Below, piece after piece: positions 17,578 to 25,445 of a stretch of 64,000 nt of DNA. This DNA comes from SIG598 sp045605025 (GTDB taxonomy: Bacteria > Bacillota > Clostridia > Oscillospirales > Acutalibacteraceae). Position 1 is the stretch's first letter. Every line of letters begins with the position of its first letter. The position numbers and the translations under genes were made by a program. Where the stretch lies: positions 9,112-73,111 of the forward strand of contig JAZUPE010000082.1 in NCBI GenBank assembly GCA_045605025.1, given 5' to 3'. Below the pieces are notes generated by a model, which worked only from the letters and a program-made list of their open reading frames with translations, ran no database searches and was not told where the DNA came from.

Positions 17578-18864
17578 ATGGTAAATATAATCAGAGCCGA
17601 CGACAAGGCCGAGTATGAGCTCATAAAGCGACTCAAGGAGCGCGGTGTCAGCGACAGCCGCAAGGTGGGGGACATCGTCACCGCTATTCTTGAAAACGTA
17701 CGCAACGAGGGTGACGAGGCTGTGCAGCGCTACACTGCCGCCTTTGACTGCCCCAACGCGGAATATTATGAGGTTCCCCGTGAGGTTATCGAAAAAGCAC
17801 TGAGCGAGTGTGAACCGGAATTTGTGTCCTCTCTTACCAAGGCTGCGGAGAATATCCGTGCCTATCACGAAAAGCAGAAGCAGAACAGCTGGATGGAGAC
17901 CAAGGAAAACGGCATCATGATGGGTCAGCGCGTGCGCGGAATGACCCGCGTGGGCGTTTATGTCCCCGGAGGCACCGCTCCGCTGTTCTCCTCGGTCCTG
18001 ATGAACGCCATCCCTGCTCGTGTGGCAGGCGTTAAGGAGATCATCATGCTCACGCCGCCCATGAAGAACGGCAAGCCCAATCAGTATATCCTTGCCGCGG
18101 CTGCCGTTGCCGGAGTGGACAGAGTGTTTCTTGCAGGCGGTGCGCAGGCCATTGCCGCCCTTGCTTACGGCACACAGCAGATTCCTCAGGTTGACAAGAT
18201 CGTCGGCCCCGGCAACGTGTACGTCGCCACAGCCAAGCGCATGGTTTTCGGTACGGTTGATATCGATATGATCGCCGGACCCAGCGAGATCATGATCGTT
18301 GCGGACGAAACTGCCGATCCAGCTTTCCTCGCTGCCGACATGATGAGTCAGGCTGAGCACGATGTGCTGGCTTCTTCCGTGCTGCTGACCACCAGTGAGC
18401 AGCTTGCCAAGGATACCGACGTGCAGCTGTACGCCCAGTCCCGTGAGCTTGACCGCCGCGACTTTATCGCAAAATCCCTTGAGGATTACGGTGCAGTCAT
18501 TCTGGTGGATACCATTGATCAGGCTATTGATCTTGCCAATGAACTGGCTCCCGAGCACCTTGAGCTGTGCATCGAAAATCCTGTGTCCTACATCGGACGT
18601 GTGGATAACGCAGGCTCCGTGTTCCTTGGCAATTATTCCCCCGAGCCTCTGGGCGATTACTTTGCCGGACCCAACCACGTTCTGCCCACCAACGGCACTG
18701 CGCGATTCTCGTCGCCCCTGTCGGTTGACAGCTTCGTCAAGAAGTCCAGCTTCCTTTATTATCCTCAGGCTGAGCTTGCAAAGATCAAGGATGATGTCAT
18801 CCGCCTTGCCGACGCCGAGAGCCTGACAGCCCACGCAAATTCCGTCGCGGTTCGCTTCAAGTAA
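17578..18864 (+). CDS. hisD: Histidinol dehydrogenase
   Basis: HisD carries out the last two oxidations of the pathway, L-histidinol to L-histidine, with two NAD and a zinc ion. The 428-residue protein is full length. It has the signature VPGGTAPLFSSVLM near 131-144, GPGNVYVATAK near 212-222, the zinc region MSQAEHD near 256-262, and the C-terminal PEPLGDYFAGPNH segment near 353-365 with further metal and catalytic residues. It sits in the conserved order G-D-C-B. An SD (GGAG) is 11-12 nt before the ATG. No anomalies. Confidence 0.96.
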   Translation: MVNIIRADDKAEYELIKRLKERGVSDSRKVGDIVTAILENVRNEGDEAVQRYTAAFDCPNAEYYEVPREVIEKALSECEPEFVSSLTKAAENIRAYHEKQKQNSWMETKENGIMMGQRVRGMTRVGVYVPGGTAPLFSSVLMNAIPARVAGVKEIIMLTPPMKNGKPNQYILAAAAVAGVDRVFLAGGAQAIAALAYGTQQIPQVDKIVGPGNVYVATAKRMVFGTVDIDMIAGPSEIMIVADETADPAFLAADMMSQAEHDVLASSVLLTTSEQLAKDTDVQLYAQSRELDRRDFIAKSLEDYGAVILVDTIDQAIDLANELAPEHLELCIENPVSYIGRVDNAGSVFLGNYSPEPLGDYFAGPNHVLPTNGTARFSSPLSVDSFVKKSSFLYYPQAELAKIKDDVIRLADAESLTAHANSVAVRFK

Positions 18865-18876
18865 ACCGCAATATAT

Positions 18877-18907
18877 AAAGGAGAGCGGCACACCGCCGCG
18901 CACGACC
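18877..18907 (+). promoter_or_regulatory. hisC translation start with a hairpin between SD and ATG
   Basis: The only good SD (AAAGGAGA, 18877-18884) lies about 24 nt before the hisC ATG, too far for normal initiation. GCGGC (18885-18889) and GCCGC (18895-18899) between them form a perfect hairpin with a 5-nt loop. Folding it leaves about 9 nt between SD and ATG. Confidence 0.55.
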
Positions 18908-19963
18908 ATGAGCTATATCCTGTGTGACAAGATACGCAATCTCAAGCCATACGAGCCGGGAACGGGTGATTATGCCATCCGTCTGGACGCCAACGAATCC
19001 TTTGTGCGTGTGTCCGACGAAACGATGAACGGAATTCTTCGCCGCATCAGCGAAGATGCCCTTAACCGCTATCCCGACCCGAATGCATCGGAAGCCTGCG
19101 GGCTGTTTGCAGATTATTACGGTATCGGCGCGGAGTTTGTAACCGCGGGAAACGGCTCGGACGAGCTGCTGTCCATAATTACGCAGGCGTTCCTCATGCG
19201 CGGGGAGACAATGACCGTTATGAGCGACGATTTCTCCATGTACGGTTTCTACGGCTCCATCGCCGAGGTCAACGTGGACGTGGTGAGTAACCGCGAGGAC
19301 AGCTCCATTGACGTGGATGCCCTCATCGAGCGCGTCAACAGCACCGGCTCCCGTCTGCTGCTGTTCTCCAATCCCTGCAACCCCACCGGTCTGGGCATCA
19401 GCGCCGAAGAAGCCCTGCGCATTGTCGACAGCTGTCCTGACTGCCTTGTGGTTGTAGACGAAGCCTACATGGACTTCTGGAACCAGCCGCTTATCAAAGT
19501 CGCTCCCGAACGGGAGAACATGATCGTGCTCAAGACCTGCTCCAAGGCTCTGCGCCTTGCGGGCATCCGCTGCGGCTTTGCCGTGGCGGGCAGAGTGATC
19601 ACCGACGCGCTCCACGCCGTCAAGTCACCCTACAACGTCAGCCGCCTGACCCAGATTTTCGCCGCGGAGATTTTCGAACACCCCGAGGAGCTGGATGATG
19701 CCATCCGCGTCATTCTCGAGCAGCGCGACCGTCTTGGCAGCGAGCTGCGCCGTCTGGAGGGCAGGGGAGTGTTTACCATGAGCGACACGGCCACCAACTT
19801 CTTCATGCTGCGCATGGATGCCGGCAAGGCTGCGGAGATATTTGCTCAGCTCAAGGAGCGCGGCATTCTCATCCGTCATTTCGTCGGCGGAAAGCTGCGC
19901 ATCACCGTGGGCAGCGAAGAAGAAAACTCTCAGCTTATCAAAGCTCTTGAACAGATCATATAA
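18908..19963 (+). CDS. hisC: Histidinol-phosphate aminotransferase
   Basis: HisC is a PLP enzyme that aminates imidazole acetol phosphate with glutamate. The 351-residue product has the class I/II aminotransferase core: LDANESF near 18-24, NPCNPTG near 156-162, DEAYMDF near 183-189 and the PLP lysine in TCSKALRLAG (Lys213). Start choice is forced, because no in-frame start codon exists between the SD and the ATG at 18908; the SD-to-ATG distance is bridged by a hairpin. HisC-type enzymes can also act on aromatic amino acids, but the operon position fixes the role. Confidence 0.95.
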   Translation: MSYILCDKIRNLKPYEPGTGDYAIRLDANESFVRVSDETMNGILRRISEDALNRYPDPNASEACGLFADYYGIGAEFVTAGNGSDELLSIITQAFLMRGETMTVMSDDFSMYGFYGSIAEVNVDVVSNREDSSIDVDALIERVNSTGSRLLLFSNPCNPTGLGISAEEALRIVDSCPDCLVVVDEAYMDFWNQPLIKVAPERENMIVLKTCSKALRLAGIRCGFAVAGRVITDALHAVKSPYNVSRLTQIFAAEIFEHPEELDDAIRVILEQRDRLGSELRRLEGRGVFTMSDTATNFFMLRMDAGKAAEIFAQLKERGILIRHFVGGKLRITVGSEEENSQLIKALEQII

Positions 19964-19978
19964 GAGGAAGTGAAACAC

Positions 19979-20554
19979 ATGAGAACCGGAAAGACTATCC
20001 GTGCTACACGTGAGACCGATATCGAGGTCAGCGTGAATCTCGACGGCGGTGCTGCTGATATCAGCACAGGCATCGGATTTTTTGATCATATGCTCACCGC
20101 GCTGTCGGTGCATTCGGGCATCGGCATGACCGTGCGCTGCAAGGGTGACCTTGAGGTAGACGGTCACCACACCGTGGAGGATGTGGGCATCTGCATCGGC
20201 ATGGCGCTGCGCGAGGCGCTGGGGGACAGAAAGGGCATTGCGCGCTACGGTAGCTTCTTTATCCCCATGGACGAGGCACTTGCCTTTGCGTCGCTGGATA
20301 TTTCCGGGCGTCCCTTCCTTGTCTATAACGCCCAGCTCTCTCAGGAACGCTGCGGCGAGTTTGACTCCTGTCTGGGACTGGAGTTCTTCCGCGCTCTTGC
20401 TGTCAACGCGGGAATCACCCTGCACATTCGTCTTGAGTACGGTGCCAATGCGCATCATGAACTTGAGGCCATCTTCAAAGCGGTGGCTCATGCCCTCAAG
20501 GCAGCCTGCAAGATTGAATACGAAGACACCCTTTCCACAAAGGGCGTACTCTGA
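19979..20554 (+). CDS. hisB: Imidazoleglycerol-phosphate dehydratase
   Basis: HisB removes water from imidazole glycerol phosphate in step six of the pathway, using a di-manganese site. The monofunctional 191-residue form carries the three His-rich motifs that bind metal: FFDHML near 36-41, DGHHTVED near 61-68, and NAHHELEA near 161-168. An in-frame GTG at 19970 is too close to the SD (GAGG, 19964-19967), so the ATG at 19979 is chosen. The coding sequence is very GC-rich compared with the next gene. Its substrate is made by HisH-HisF, whose genes are not in this cluster. Confidence 0.95.
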   Translation: MRTGKTIRATRETDIEVSVNLDGGAADISTGIGFFDHMLTALSVHSGIGMTVRCKGDLEVDGHHTVEDVGICIGMALREALGDRKGIARYGSFFIPMDEALAFASLDISGRPFLVYNAQLSQERCGEFDSCLGLEFFRALAVNAGITLHIRLEYGANAHHELEAIFKAVAHALKAACKIEYEDTLSTKGVL

Positions 20555-20577
20555 TAACACAGCGGAGGAGTATAAAC

Positions 20578-21630
20578 GTGATTATTTTTCCTGCAATTGA
20601 TATAAAAGACGGTCGCCCCGTCCGACTGGTTAAGGGCGATTATTCCACAGCCTCTCAGGTAGCGGATAGTGTCGTTTCCGCAGCAAAGGGATTTGAAGCA
20701 GCCGGCGCTCAGTGGCTGCACATGGTTGATCTAGACGGCGCGAAGGCCGGTAGCACCATAAACCGCGACATCATCATCGAGACCGCCAACACCGTTTCCA
20801 TGAAGGTGGAGGTGGGCGGCGGTATCCGTGACATAGATACCATACGTAGCTATCTCGACAACGGGGTAGAGAGGGTCATTCTCGGCTCTGCAGCGCTGAA
20901 AAAGCCTGAACTCGTCCGTGAAGCTGTTAAGCTTTACGGTGACAGAATAGCCGTCGGAATTGATGCCCGGGACGGAAAAGTTGCCACAGAAGGCTGGCTG
21001 GACACCTCAAGTGTCGATTATCTCGATTTTGCCCGTATGATGGAAGAAATTGGTGTAAAGACAATTATCTTTACAGATATTTCCAAAGACGGAACCCTGC
21101 AGGGACCAAATCTCCAGCAGCTTGAAGCCATCAACAACGCTGTTTCCTGCGATATCATCGCCAGCGGCGGCATTAGCTGCGCCGGTGATATCGAACATCT
21201 GCGTGATCTGTTCATGTATGGTGCCATCTGCGGCAAGTCCCTTTATTCCGGCAGCCTTGATTTGGGTGATGCCATAACCATCGGTAACAACGCGCCGGTT
21301 CTGTCCAGGTTTTTTGCTAAGGCTGAGCTTATTCCTGCTATCGTTCGCTCGGCAGATGACGGCGAAGTGCTTATGCTTGCCTATATGAACGAAGAGTCTT
21401 TCGGGCTGACCCTCAAAACCGGTTACACATGGTTCTACAGCCGCTCCCGTCAGGAACTGTGGAACAAGGGTGCGACCTCCGGTCATCTGCAGAAGGTGAC
21501 AGATATCCGCTATGACTGTGATGCCGATACACTGCTGGTTACTGTTGAGCAGACCGGCGCTGCCTGCCACACCGGTAGCCGCAGCTGCTTCTTCGGCAGA
21601 GTGAAGAATTATGCCGGTGAACAGAAGTAA
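20578..21630 (+). CDS. hisA/hisI: HisA-HisI fusion: ProFAR isomerase / phosphoribosyl-AMP cyclohydrolase
   Basis: Residues 1-236 form a complete HisA (beta/alpha)8 barrel with catalytic Asp8, Asp129 and the TDISKDG loop (166-172). Residues 246-344 are a complete HisI domain: GEVLMLAYMN near 262-271, WFYSRSRQELW near 285-295, metal ligands in DCDAD (313-317), and zinc cysteines 314, 330 and 337. HisI opens the adenine ring in step three and HisA isomerises the product in step four, so the fusion joins consecutive steps. HisF, usually between them, is absent. A GTG start has GGAGGAG upstream. The gene is AT-richer than hisB: one 60-nt stretch at 21061 is 43% GC versus 68% at 20161, hinting at separate origin. 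Confidence 0.93.
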   Translation: MIIFPAIDIKDGRPVRLVKGDYSTASQVADSVVSAAKGFEAAGAQWLHMVDLDGAKAGSTINRDIIIETANTVSMKVEVGGGIRDIDTIRSYLDNGVERVILGSAALKKPELVREAVKLYGDRIAVGIDARDGKVATEGWLDTSSVDYLDFARMMEEIGVKTIIFTDISKDGTLQGPNLQQLEAINNAVSCDIIASGGISCAGDIEHLRDLFMYGAICGKSLYSGSLDLGDAITIGNNAPVLSRFFAKAELIPAIVRSADDGEVLMLAYMNEESFGLTLKTGYTWFYSRSRQELWNKGATSGHLQKVTDIRYDCDADTLLVTVEQTGAACHTGSRSCFFGRVKNYAGEQK

Positions 21631-21656
21631 GGCATAAAACGAAAGGAGTTTTTGCT

Positions 21657-22100
21657 GTGAACGAACACGAAATTCTGGTTCTTAACGTAGCAACCGAGCT
21701 GGAAGCCGACGCAGCCATCGCTGCTCTCGGCGATGCCGGCATCGCCGCGTATAAAAAGACCGTTCCCAACGACGGACTGCTTGCTATGCCCGGCGCTTTC
21801 GGTCTTGCTGAAAACGGCATCAATATTGTCACAATGAAAGAAGACGGTCCCAGAGCTGCCGCTGTACTGGTCGGTCTTGGTTACGATCCCCTTGTGGAGC
21901 CTGCTGATCCGGACGAGGAAGAATCTCAGCCGGAAGCAAAACCCTTGACCGTGGAAGAGCAGAAGGCTGCTCTTGCAAAGGAATACGCCGAACTTCACCC
22001 CGTCAAGCGCATACTGATGATCGCGCTCATTCTGCTGTTTGTCTGCGGGATAATCTGGATGACTGATTTTATCATCGACACAATAAAGACACTTCTGTAA
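21657..22100 (+). CDS. Small tail-anchored protein with DUF2007-like N-terminus
   Basis: The 147-residue product has an N-terminal alpha/beta domain of about 80 residues that resembles DUF2007, the PII-like putative signal-transducing fold. An acidic linker (about 84-100) and one C-terminal transmembrane helix at about 119-141 follow. It is therefore probably membrane-anchored with the domain in the cytosol. GTG start at 21657 with AAAGGAG 8 nt upstream. It follows hisA/hisI by 26 nt and is the last gene before a terminator, so it is likely cotranscribed with the his genes. A metabolic-sensing role is speculation from the fold resemblance. Confidence 0.7.
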   Translation: MNEHEILVLNVATELEADAAIAALGDAGIAAYKKTVPNDGLLAMPGAFGLAENGINIVTMKEDGPRAAAVLVGLGYDPLVEPADPDEEESQPEAKPLTVEEQKAALAKEYAELHPVKRILMIALILLFVCGIIWMTDFIIDTIKTLL

Positions 22101-22108
22101 AAACGCTT

Positions 22109-22149
22109 CAACGGCTTCCGTGCCATGTGCTTCGGAAGCCGTTGTTTTG
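22109..22149. terminator. Intrinsic terminator between the his operon and spo0A
   Basis: A perfect 12-bp stem pairs 22109-22120 with 22133-22144 and is followed by TTTT. It separates converging genes and may work in both directions. Confidence 0.85.
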
Positions 22150-22157
22150 TATATCTG

Positions 22158-22937
22158 TCAGGAGGCGTTGCGCATGCCGATGCGCAGCTTGTCGGAAATC
22201 ATGGCGATAAACTCGGAGTTTGTGGGCTTGCCGCGGGAGTTGTGGATGGTATAACCGAAGTACGAGTTGAGCACCTCGACGTCTCCGCGATCCCAGGCAA
22301 CCTCGATGGCGTGACGGATGGCGCGCTCAACACGGGAAGATGTGGTGTCAAAGTGTTTGGCGACGGCAGGGTAGAGCTGCTTGGTCACGGCATTGATGAT
22401 ATCAGGATTCTGCACAGCGGTCATTATGGCATAGCGCAGATAGTGGTAGCCTTTGATGTGCGCGGGAACTCCGATCTGGTGAATAATGTCGGTGATTGTA
22501 ACCTCGAGATTGCTCTGGCTGATGCTGCGCACCTTGCTGCGGCTGGCAGAGGGACGGTTCTGTACCCGAGCGAGTTCGTGCAGCTTGAGAGCCAGTTTTC
22601 CGTAGTCAAAGGGCCGTGTCATGTAGCAGTCCGCGCCTGCTTCCAGTACTTCTTCTTCGAGCTTCGGGCTCTGGAAACCGGACATTACAATTATTCCGGG
22701 ACGATCTTCCATTCCCAGACGGTCAAGAGCCTGAAGCACTCCGATGCCGTCCAGTCCGGGCATGAATACGTCGATGATTGCTACCTCCGGCTGGCTGCAG
22801 GCGATTTCCTCCAGCACCCGCAGTCCGTCCCGTGCGCACGGTATCAGCTCTACACCGAGTTCAGATAGTGCCCGAGTGCATTCGCCGAATAATTCATTTG
22901 ATTCGTCAGATATCAGAGTTTTGATGATTCGTTCCAT
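22158..22937 (-). CDS. spo0A: Sporulation master regulator Spo0A
   Basis: Spo0A is the response regulator that commits the cell to sporulation and binds 0A boxes when phosphorylated. The 259-residue protein has a receiver (1-120) with acidic pair Asp11-Glu12, phospho-acceptor Asp56, switch Ser86, and a C-terminal Spo0A DNA-binding domain containing HIKGYHYLR and the recognition-helix segment SSRVERAIRHAIE. The almost invariant receiver lysine (LKPF in most Spo0A) is Arg108 here (TRPF). GGGGGT precedes the ATG. It lies downstream of spoIVB in the conserved spoIVB-spo0A order and has its own promoter. Confidence 0.97.
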   Translation of the reverse strand: MERIIKTLISDESNELFGECTRALSELGVELIPCARDGLRVLEEIACSQPEVAIIDVFMPGLDGIGVLQALDRLGMEDRPGIIVMSGFQSPKLEEEVLEAGADCYMTRPFDYGKLALKLHELARVQNRPSASRSKVRSISQSNLEVTITDIIHQIGVPAHIKGYHYLRYAIMTAVQNPDIINAVTKQLYPAVAKHFDTTSSRVERAIRHAIEVAWDRGDVEVLNSYFGYTIHNSRGKPTNSEFIAMISDKLRIGMRNAS

Positions 22938-22968
22938 TTATTTACCCCCGTTTTTTGATGGTGAAATT

Positions 22969-22997
22969 ATTTTACCATGCGTTTATTGCTTTGGCAA
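22969..22997 (-). promoter_or_regulatory. spo0A promoter with inverted repeat over the -35
   Basis: TTGCCA (22997-22992) and TAAAAT (22974-22969) on the minus strand are 17 nt apart. TATTGC-N4-GCAATA (22984-22999) overlaps the -35, an arrangement suited to a repressor. I see no sigma-H consensus. Confidence 0.6.
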
Positions 22998-23064
22998 TAG
23001 GTTTGGTGAAAATATTACACAATATCTTGTTGTGGAGATTGACGTAATACAGCATATTGTGCGG

Positions 23065-24318
23065 TTATGCGGCACCTTCTGTCGAATTATGATTGATATC
23101 GGCGAATTTAAGCATATTTTCTGCAAAGATCCCGTAGCCCATAGCGGGGTCGTTGACAAAAACGTGGGTCAGAGCGGCCACAAAAGCTCCGTCCTGAAGA
23201 ATCGGACTGCCGCTCATGCCCTGTACAATACCGCCCGCTGCATCGAGCAGTTCCTGATCGGTCACTCTCACAATAATATTTCGGGTGGGTGCGCTGACAT
23301 CGTAATTGATCTGCTCTATCACAGCGTCAAAAAATCGTGGGGTATTTTCACCAGGCAGTGTGGTCAGTATCTGGGCATGCCCCTCACGCAGTTCCTGCTT
23401 CATGGCGACCCGTGCAGTTATCATTCCATGTGTGTCTGCAAGATACTGCCCGTATACTCCGGATTCGCAGTTAACGGACACCGCTCCCAGCTTTTCACTG
23501 CCAAGACTGCCGATAAGCTCACCGGGCAGTCCCTTGGAGCCGGGCTTTACACCGGTCAGTTCAGCACTCATAAGATCGCCGCCGTAAATCTGCACCAGCG
23601 CGCCGGTGTCCGCGTCGCATATAGCGTGACCGAGACCTCCGAAAGCGAAAGTGTCTGTGGTCACAAAGCTGAGCATACCCAGACCGGACGAGGTTTCCTT
23701 TATCCATATACCGCCGCGCCATGCGTTTTCGTCGTTTGAGTAGACCGGCTGCAGGGTAAGCGTTAGTGTCCGGATAGCTGAGCCTTCTTCTCTTTGTATA
23801 TACAGATCAACAGGAGTTCCGCAAGAGGCTTCGATTGTTTCCAGCATCTGACGCGCAGACTGCTGGCGCTGCCCGTTTATGGCCTTGATGACATCCCCGG
23901 GAATCAAACCGCACTGCTGCCCAGGGGATATATATCCTTTCGCGGTGCTGACCGGACTAAGTCCGGCTACAACCAGACCGTCTGAATAGAGCATGATGCC
24001 TACCGGCTGGCCGCTGAGTTCAACATATTCCGGACTGATTCTGGTCACCTCGATGCTTTTGATTGGCAGTACGCCGTGGAGCATGGCGGTCACGGTGTAG
24101 CTGCTGTCCACGGTGACCGAAGCGTTGGTTGTTTCTTCGTCGGGAGCCACCAGATTTATATGTGGTCTGGAGGCGATGCTTACCTGCCTTGCACCCGTGA
24201 CGTTTATGCTGTCCGGCAGGGCAGAGGCCTCATAGCCGATGATTGCCGTCCCGGTGGCGAAAAGCGTAACTACGCAAGTCATAATAATGATTTTTATGCT
24301 TTTTATGATTTTGTTCAC
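23065..24318 (-). CDS. spoIVB: SpoIVB serine peptidase
   Basis: SpoIVB is the S55-family protease secreted from the forespore that triggers pro-sigma-K processing through SpoIVFA. The 417-residue product has an N-terminal signal/anchor (5-28), a PDZ domain around 120-190 (GLIPGDVIKAINGQ), catalytic His231 in GLGHAICDAD, and catalytic Ser371 in GMSGSP (367-372). The GTG at 24318 lies only a few nt after AAGGA; an internal ATG twelve codons on has no SD, so the exact start is open. In Bacillus it follows recN; here recN is 30 kb away and cwlD follows it instead. Sigma-G control is expected, but I could not find a clear promoter. Confidence 0.95.
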   Translation of the reverse strand: MNKIIKSIKIIIMTCVVTLFATGTAIIGYEASALPDSINVTGARQVSIASRPHINLVAPDEETTNASVTVDSSYTVTAMLHGVLPIKSIEVTRISPEYVELSGQPVGIMLYSDGLVVAGLSPVSTAKGYISPGQQCGLIPGDVIKAINGQRQQSARQMLETIEASCGTPVDLYIQREEGSAIRTLTLTLQPVYSNDENAWRGGIWIKETSSGLGMLSFVTTDTFAFGGLGHAICDADTGALVQIYGGDLMSAELTGVKPGSKGLPGELIGSLGSEKLGAVSVNCESGVYGQYLADTHGMITARVAMKQELREGHAQILTTLPGENTPRFFDAVIEQINYDVSAPTRNIIVRVTDQELLDAAGGIVQGMSGSPILQDGAFVAALTHVFVNDPAMGYGIFAENMLKFADINHNSTEGAA

Positions 24319-24435
24319 TTCCTTTCTGCCGCAGATATAATTTGCTCAAACCATCTGTTGATATAATGACAAATTCATTTTGATGAGCGAAATACTGGAT
24401 ATTATTCTGCGGCGGCTTTCATTCGCACAATATTC

Positions 24436-24464
24436 TTTACTTTTTCTTACTGTAGTGCTAAAAT
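24436..24464 (+). promoter_or_regulatory. Promoter for the corrinoid-protein gene
   Basis: TTTACT (24436-24441), 17-nt spacer, TAAAAT (24459-24464) with a TGC extended -10. Nothing else was identified in the 181-nt divergent spacer with spoIVB. Confidence 0.65.
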
Positions 24465-24499
24465 ATAATTAAATTCAAAATATGTATCCGGAGGCTATT

Positions 24500-25132
24500 A
24501 TGGCGATTCTTGAAGATATCGGTGCCAGCCTGCTCAAGGGCCGTGCCCGTCCGCTTATGGAACAGATTAATACCGCGCTCAGCGATGGTATCAGCGCAAG
24601 TGATATATTAAACGAAGGCATGCTGCCTTCCATGTCGAAGCTGGGCGAGCTTTTCAAAAACAATCAGGTTTTTGTGCCTGAGGTCATGCGCAGCGCGCAG
24701 GCATTCAATCAGGCTCTTGCCACCCTTAAGCCGCTTATGCTCAACGATGCAGTGCAGACCAGAGGCACAGCCGTTATTGGCACTGTATCCGGAGACAAGC
24801 ACGATATCGGCAAAAATCTTGTGGCGATCATGCTGCAGGGTGCCGGTCTTAATGTGATTGATCTGGGCAGCGAGGTGACTGCAGAGCAGTTCTGTGACGC
24901 GGTAGTGGAACATGACGCGAAGATCGTCGCCATGTCCGCACTGCTGACCACCACCATGCCGTATCAGGGCGAGGTCATCAGAATGCTCGAAGAGCGCGGT
25001 CTGCGTTCCAGGGTTAAGGTTATGGTGGGCGGCGCTCCTGTTACTGAAGAATTCGCAAAGTCAATCGGCGCCGACGCGTACAGTCCCGACGCGGGTTCCG
25101 CTGCTTCAAAGGCTGTGGAACTTCTGGGATAA
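24500..25132 (+). CDS. Corrinoid (B12-binding) methyltransferase-type protein
   Basis: The product of 210 residues has the two-domain structure of MtbC/MttC/MtaC and MetH-type corrinoid carriers: a helical cap (1-85) and a Rossmann B12-binding domain with DKHDIG (residues 99-104), in which His101 should be the lower cobalt ligand, plus GGAPV near 179-183. Such proteins shuttle a methyl group from a methylamine, methanol or glycine betaine to tetrahydrofolate or coenzyme M. An ATG at 24482 is also in frame, but GGAGG lies 5 nt before the ATG at 24500. No methyltransferase or reactivase gene is adjacent, so the substrate cannot be inferred. Confidence 0.88.
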   Translation: MAILEDIGASLLKGRARPLMEQINTALSDGISASDILNEGMLPSMSKLGELFKNNQVFVPEVMRSAQAFNQALATLKPLMLNDAVQTRGTAVIGTVSGDKHDIGKNLVAIMLQGAGLNVIDLGSEVTAEQFCDAVVEHDAKIVAMSALLTTTMPYQGEVIRMLEERGLRSRVKVMVGGAPVTEEFAKSIGADAYSPDAGSAASKAVELLG

Positions 25133-25144
25133 GCTTATTAATGA

Positions 25145-25188
25145 AAAAACCGCAGCGTGTGACATCGGGTCATCGCGCTGCGTTTTTT
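25145..25188. terminator. Bidirectional terminator between corrinoid and coat genes
   Basis: CGCAGCG (25151-25157) pairs with CGCTGCG (25176-25182). The stem is flanked by AAAAAA and TTTTTT, so it can stop both converging transcripts. Confidence 0.85.
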
Positions 25189-25193
25189 GCTGA

Positions 25194-25436
25194 TTAATTG
25201 CTGAATTTACGGCGTACCTGAGCGATCTGCTGTTCCTGAGCCTGATCTGAAGTGTACCAACCCTTGCTGCTCATCTGCTGGTAGATGTCCTTCTGCATAG
25301 ACAGGCAGTCATTGAGCGCGGTAGAGAAGGCGCTGTTCACGTTCTGCGTGCCCGACTCGATGGTGCCATGCAGATAAAGGTCGCACACGCCTTTGGTTGT
25401 GTGGAGAATGGACTCCATGATAGTACGGTCTTCCAT
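25194..25436 (-). CDS. Spore coat protein, CotF family (C-terminal type)
   Basis: The 80-residue product is mostly helical and ends in a segment YQQMSSKGWYTSDQA (about 52-66) that matches the CotF signature of a Met/Gly-Trp-Tyr turn followed by Gln-rich helix. CotF-family proteins form part of the spore coat. AGGAGG precedes the ATG at 25436. It follows the smaller helical gene at 25446-25619 by 9 nt, so the pair is an operon. In other Clostridia similar pairs of small CotF-like proteins occur; together they may cover the two halves of Bacillus CotF. Confidence 0.85.
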   Translation of the reverse strand: MEDRTIMESILHTTKGVCDLYLHGTIESGTQNVNSAFSTALNDCLSMQKDIYQQMSSKGWYTSDQAQEQQIAQVRRKFSN

Positions 25437-25445
25437 GATTTCCTC

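Noticed and set aside
17560..18909. 449-codon open frame antisense to hisD
   Set aside because: GC-rich genes with biased third positions create long antisense frames. hisD is unambiguous and the antisense product has no family features.
23080..23086. TGTCGAA, a match to a Spo0A box, upstream of spo0A
   Set aside because: It lies in the last codons of spoIVB. A 7-base motif is expected several times by chance in 64 kb on two strands, so it is not evidence of autoregulation.
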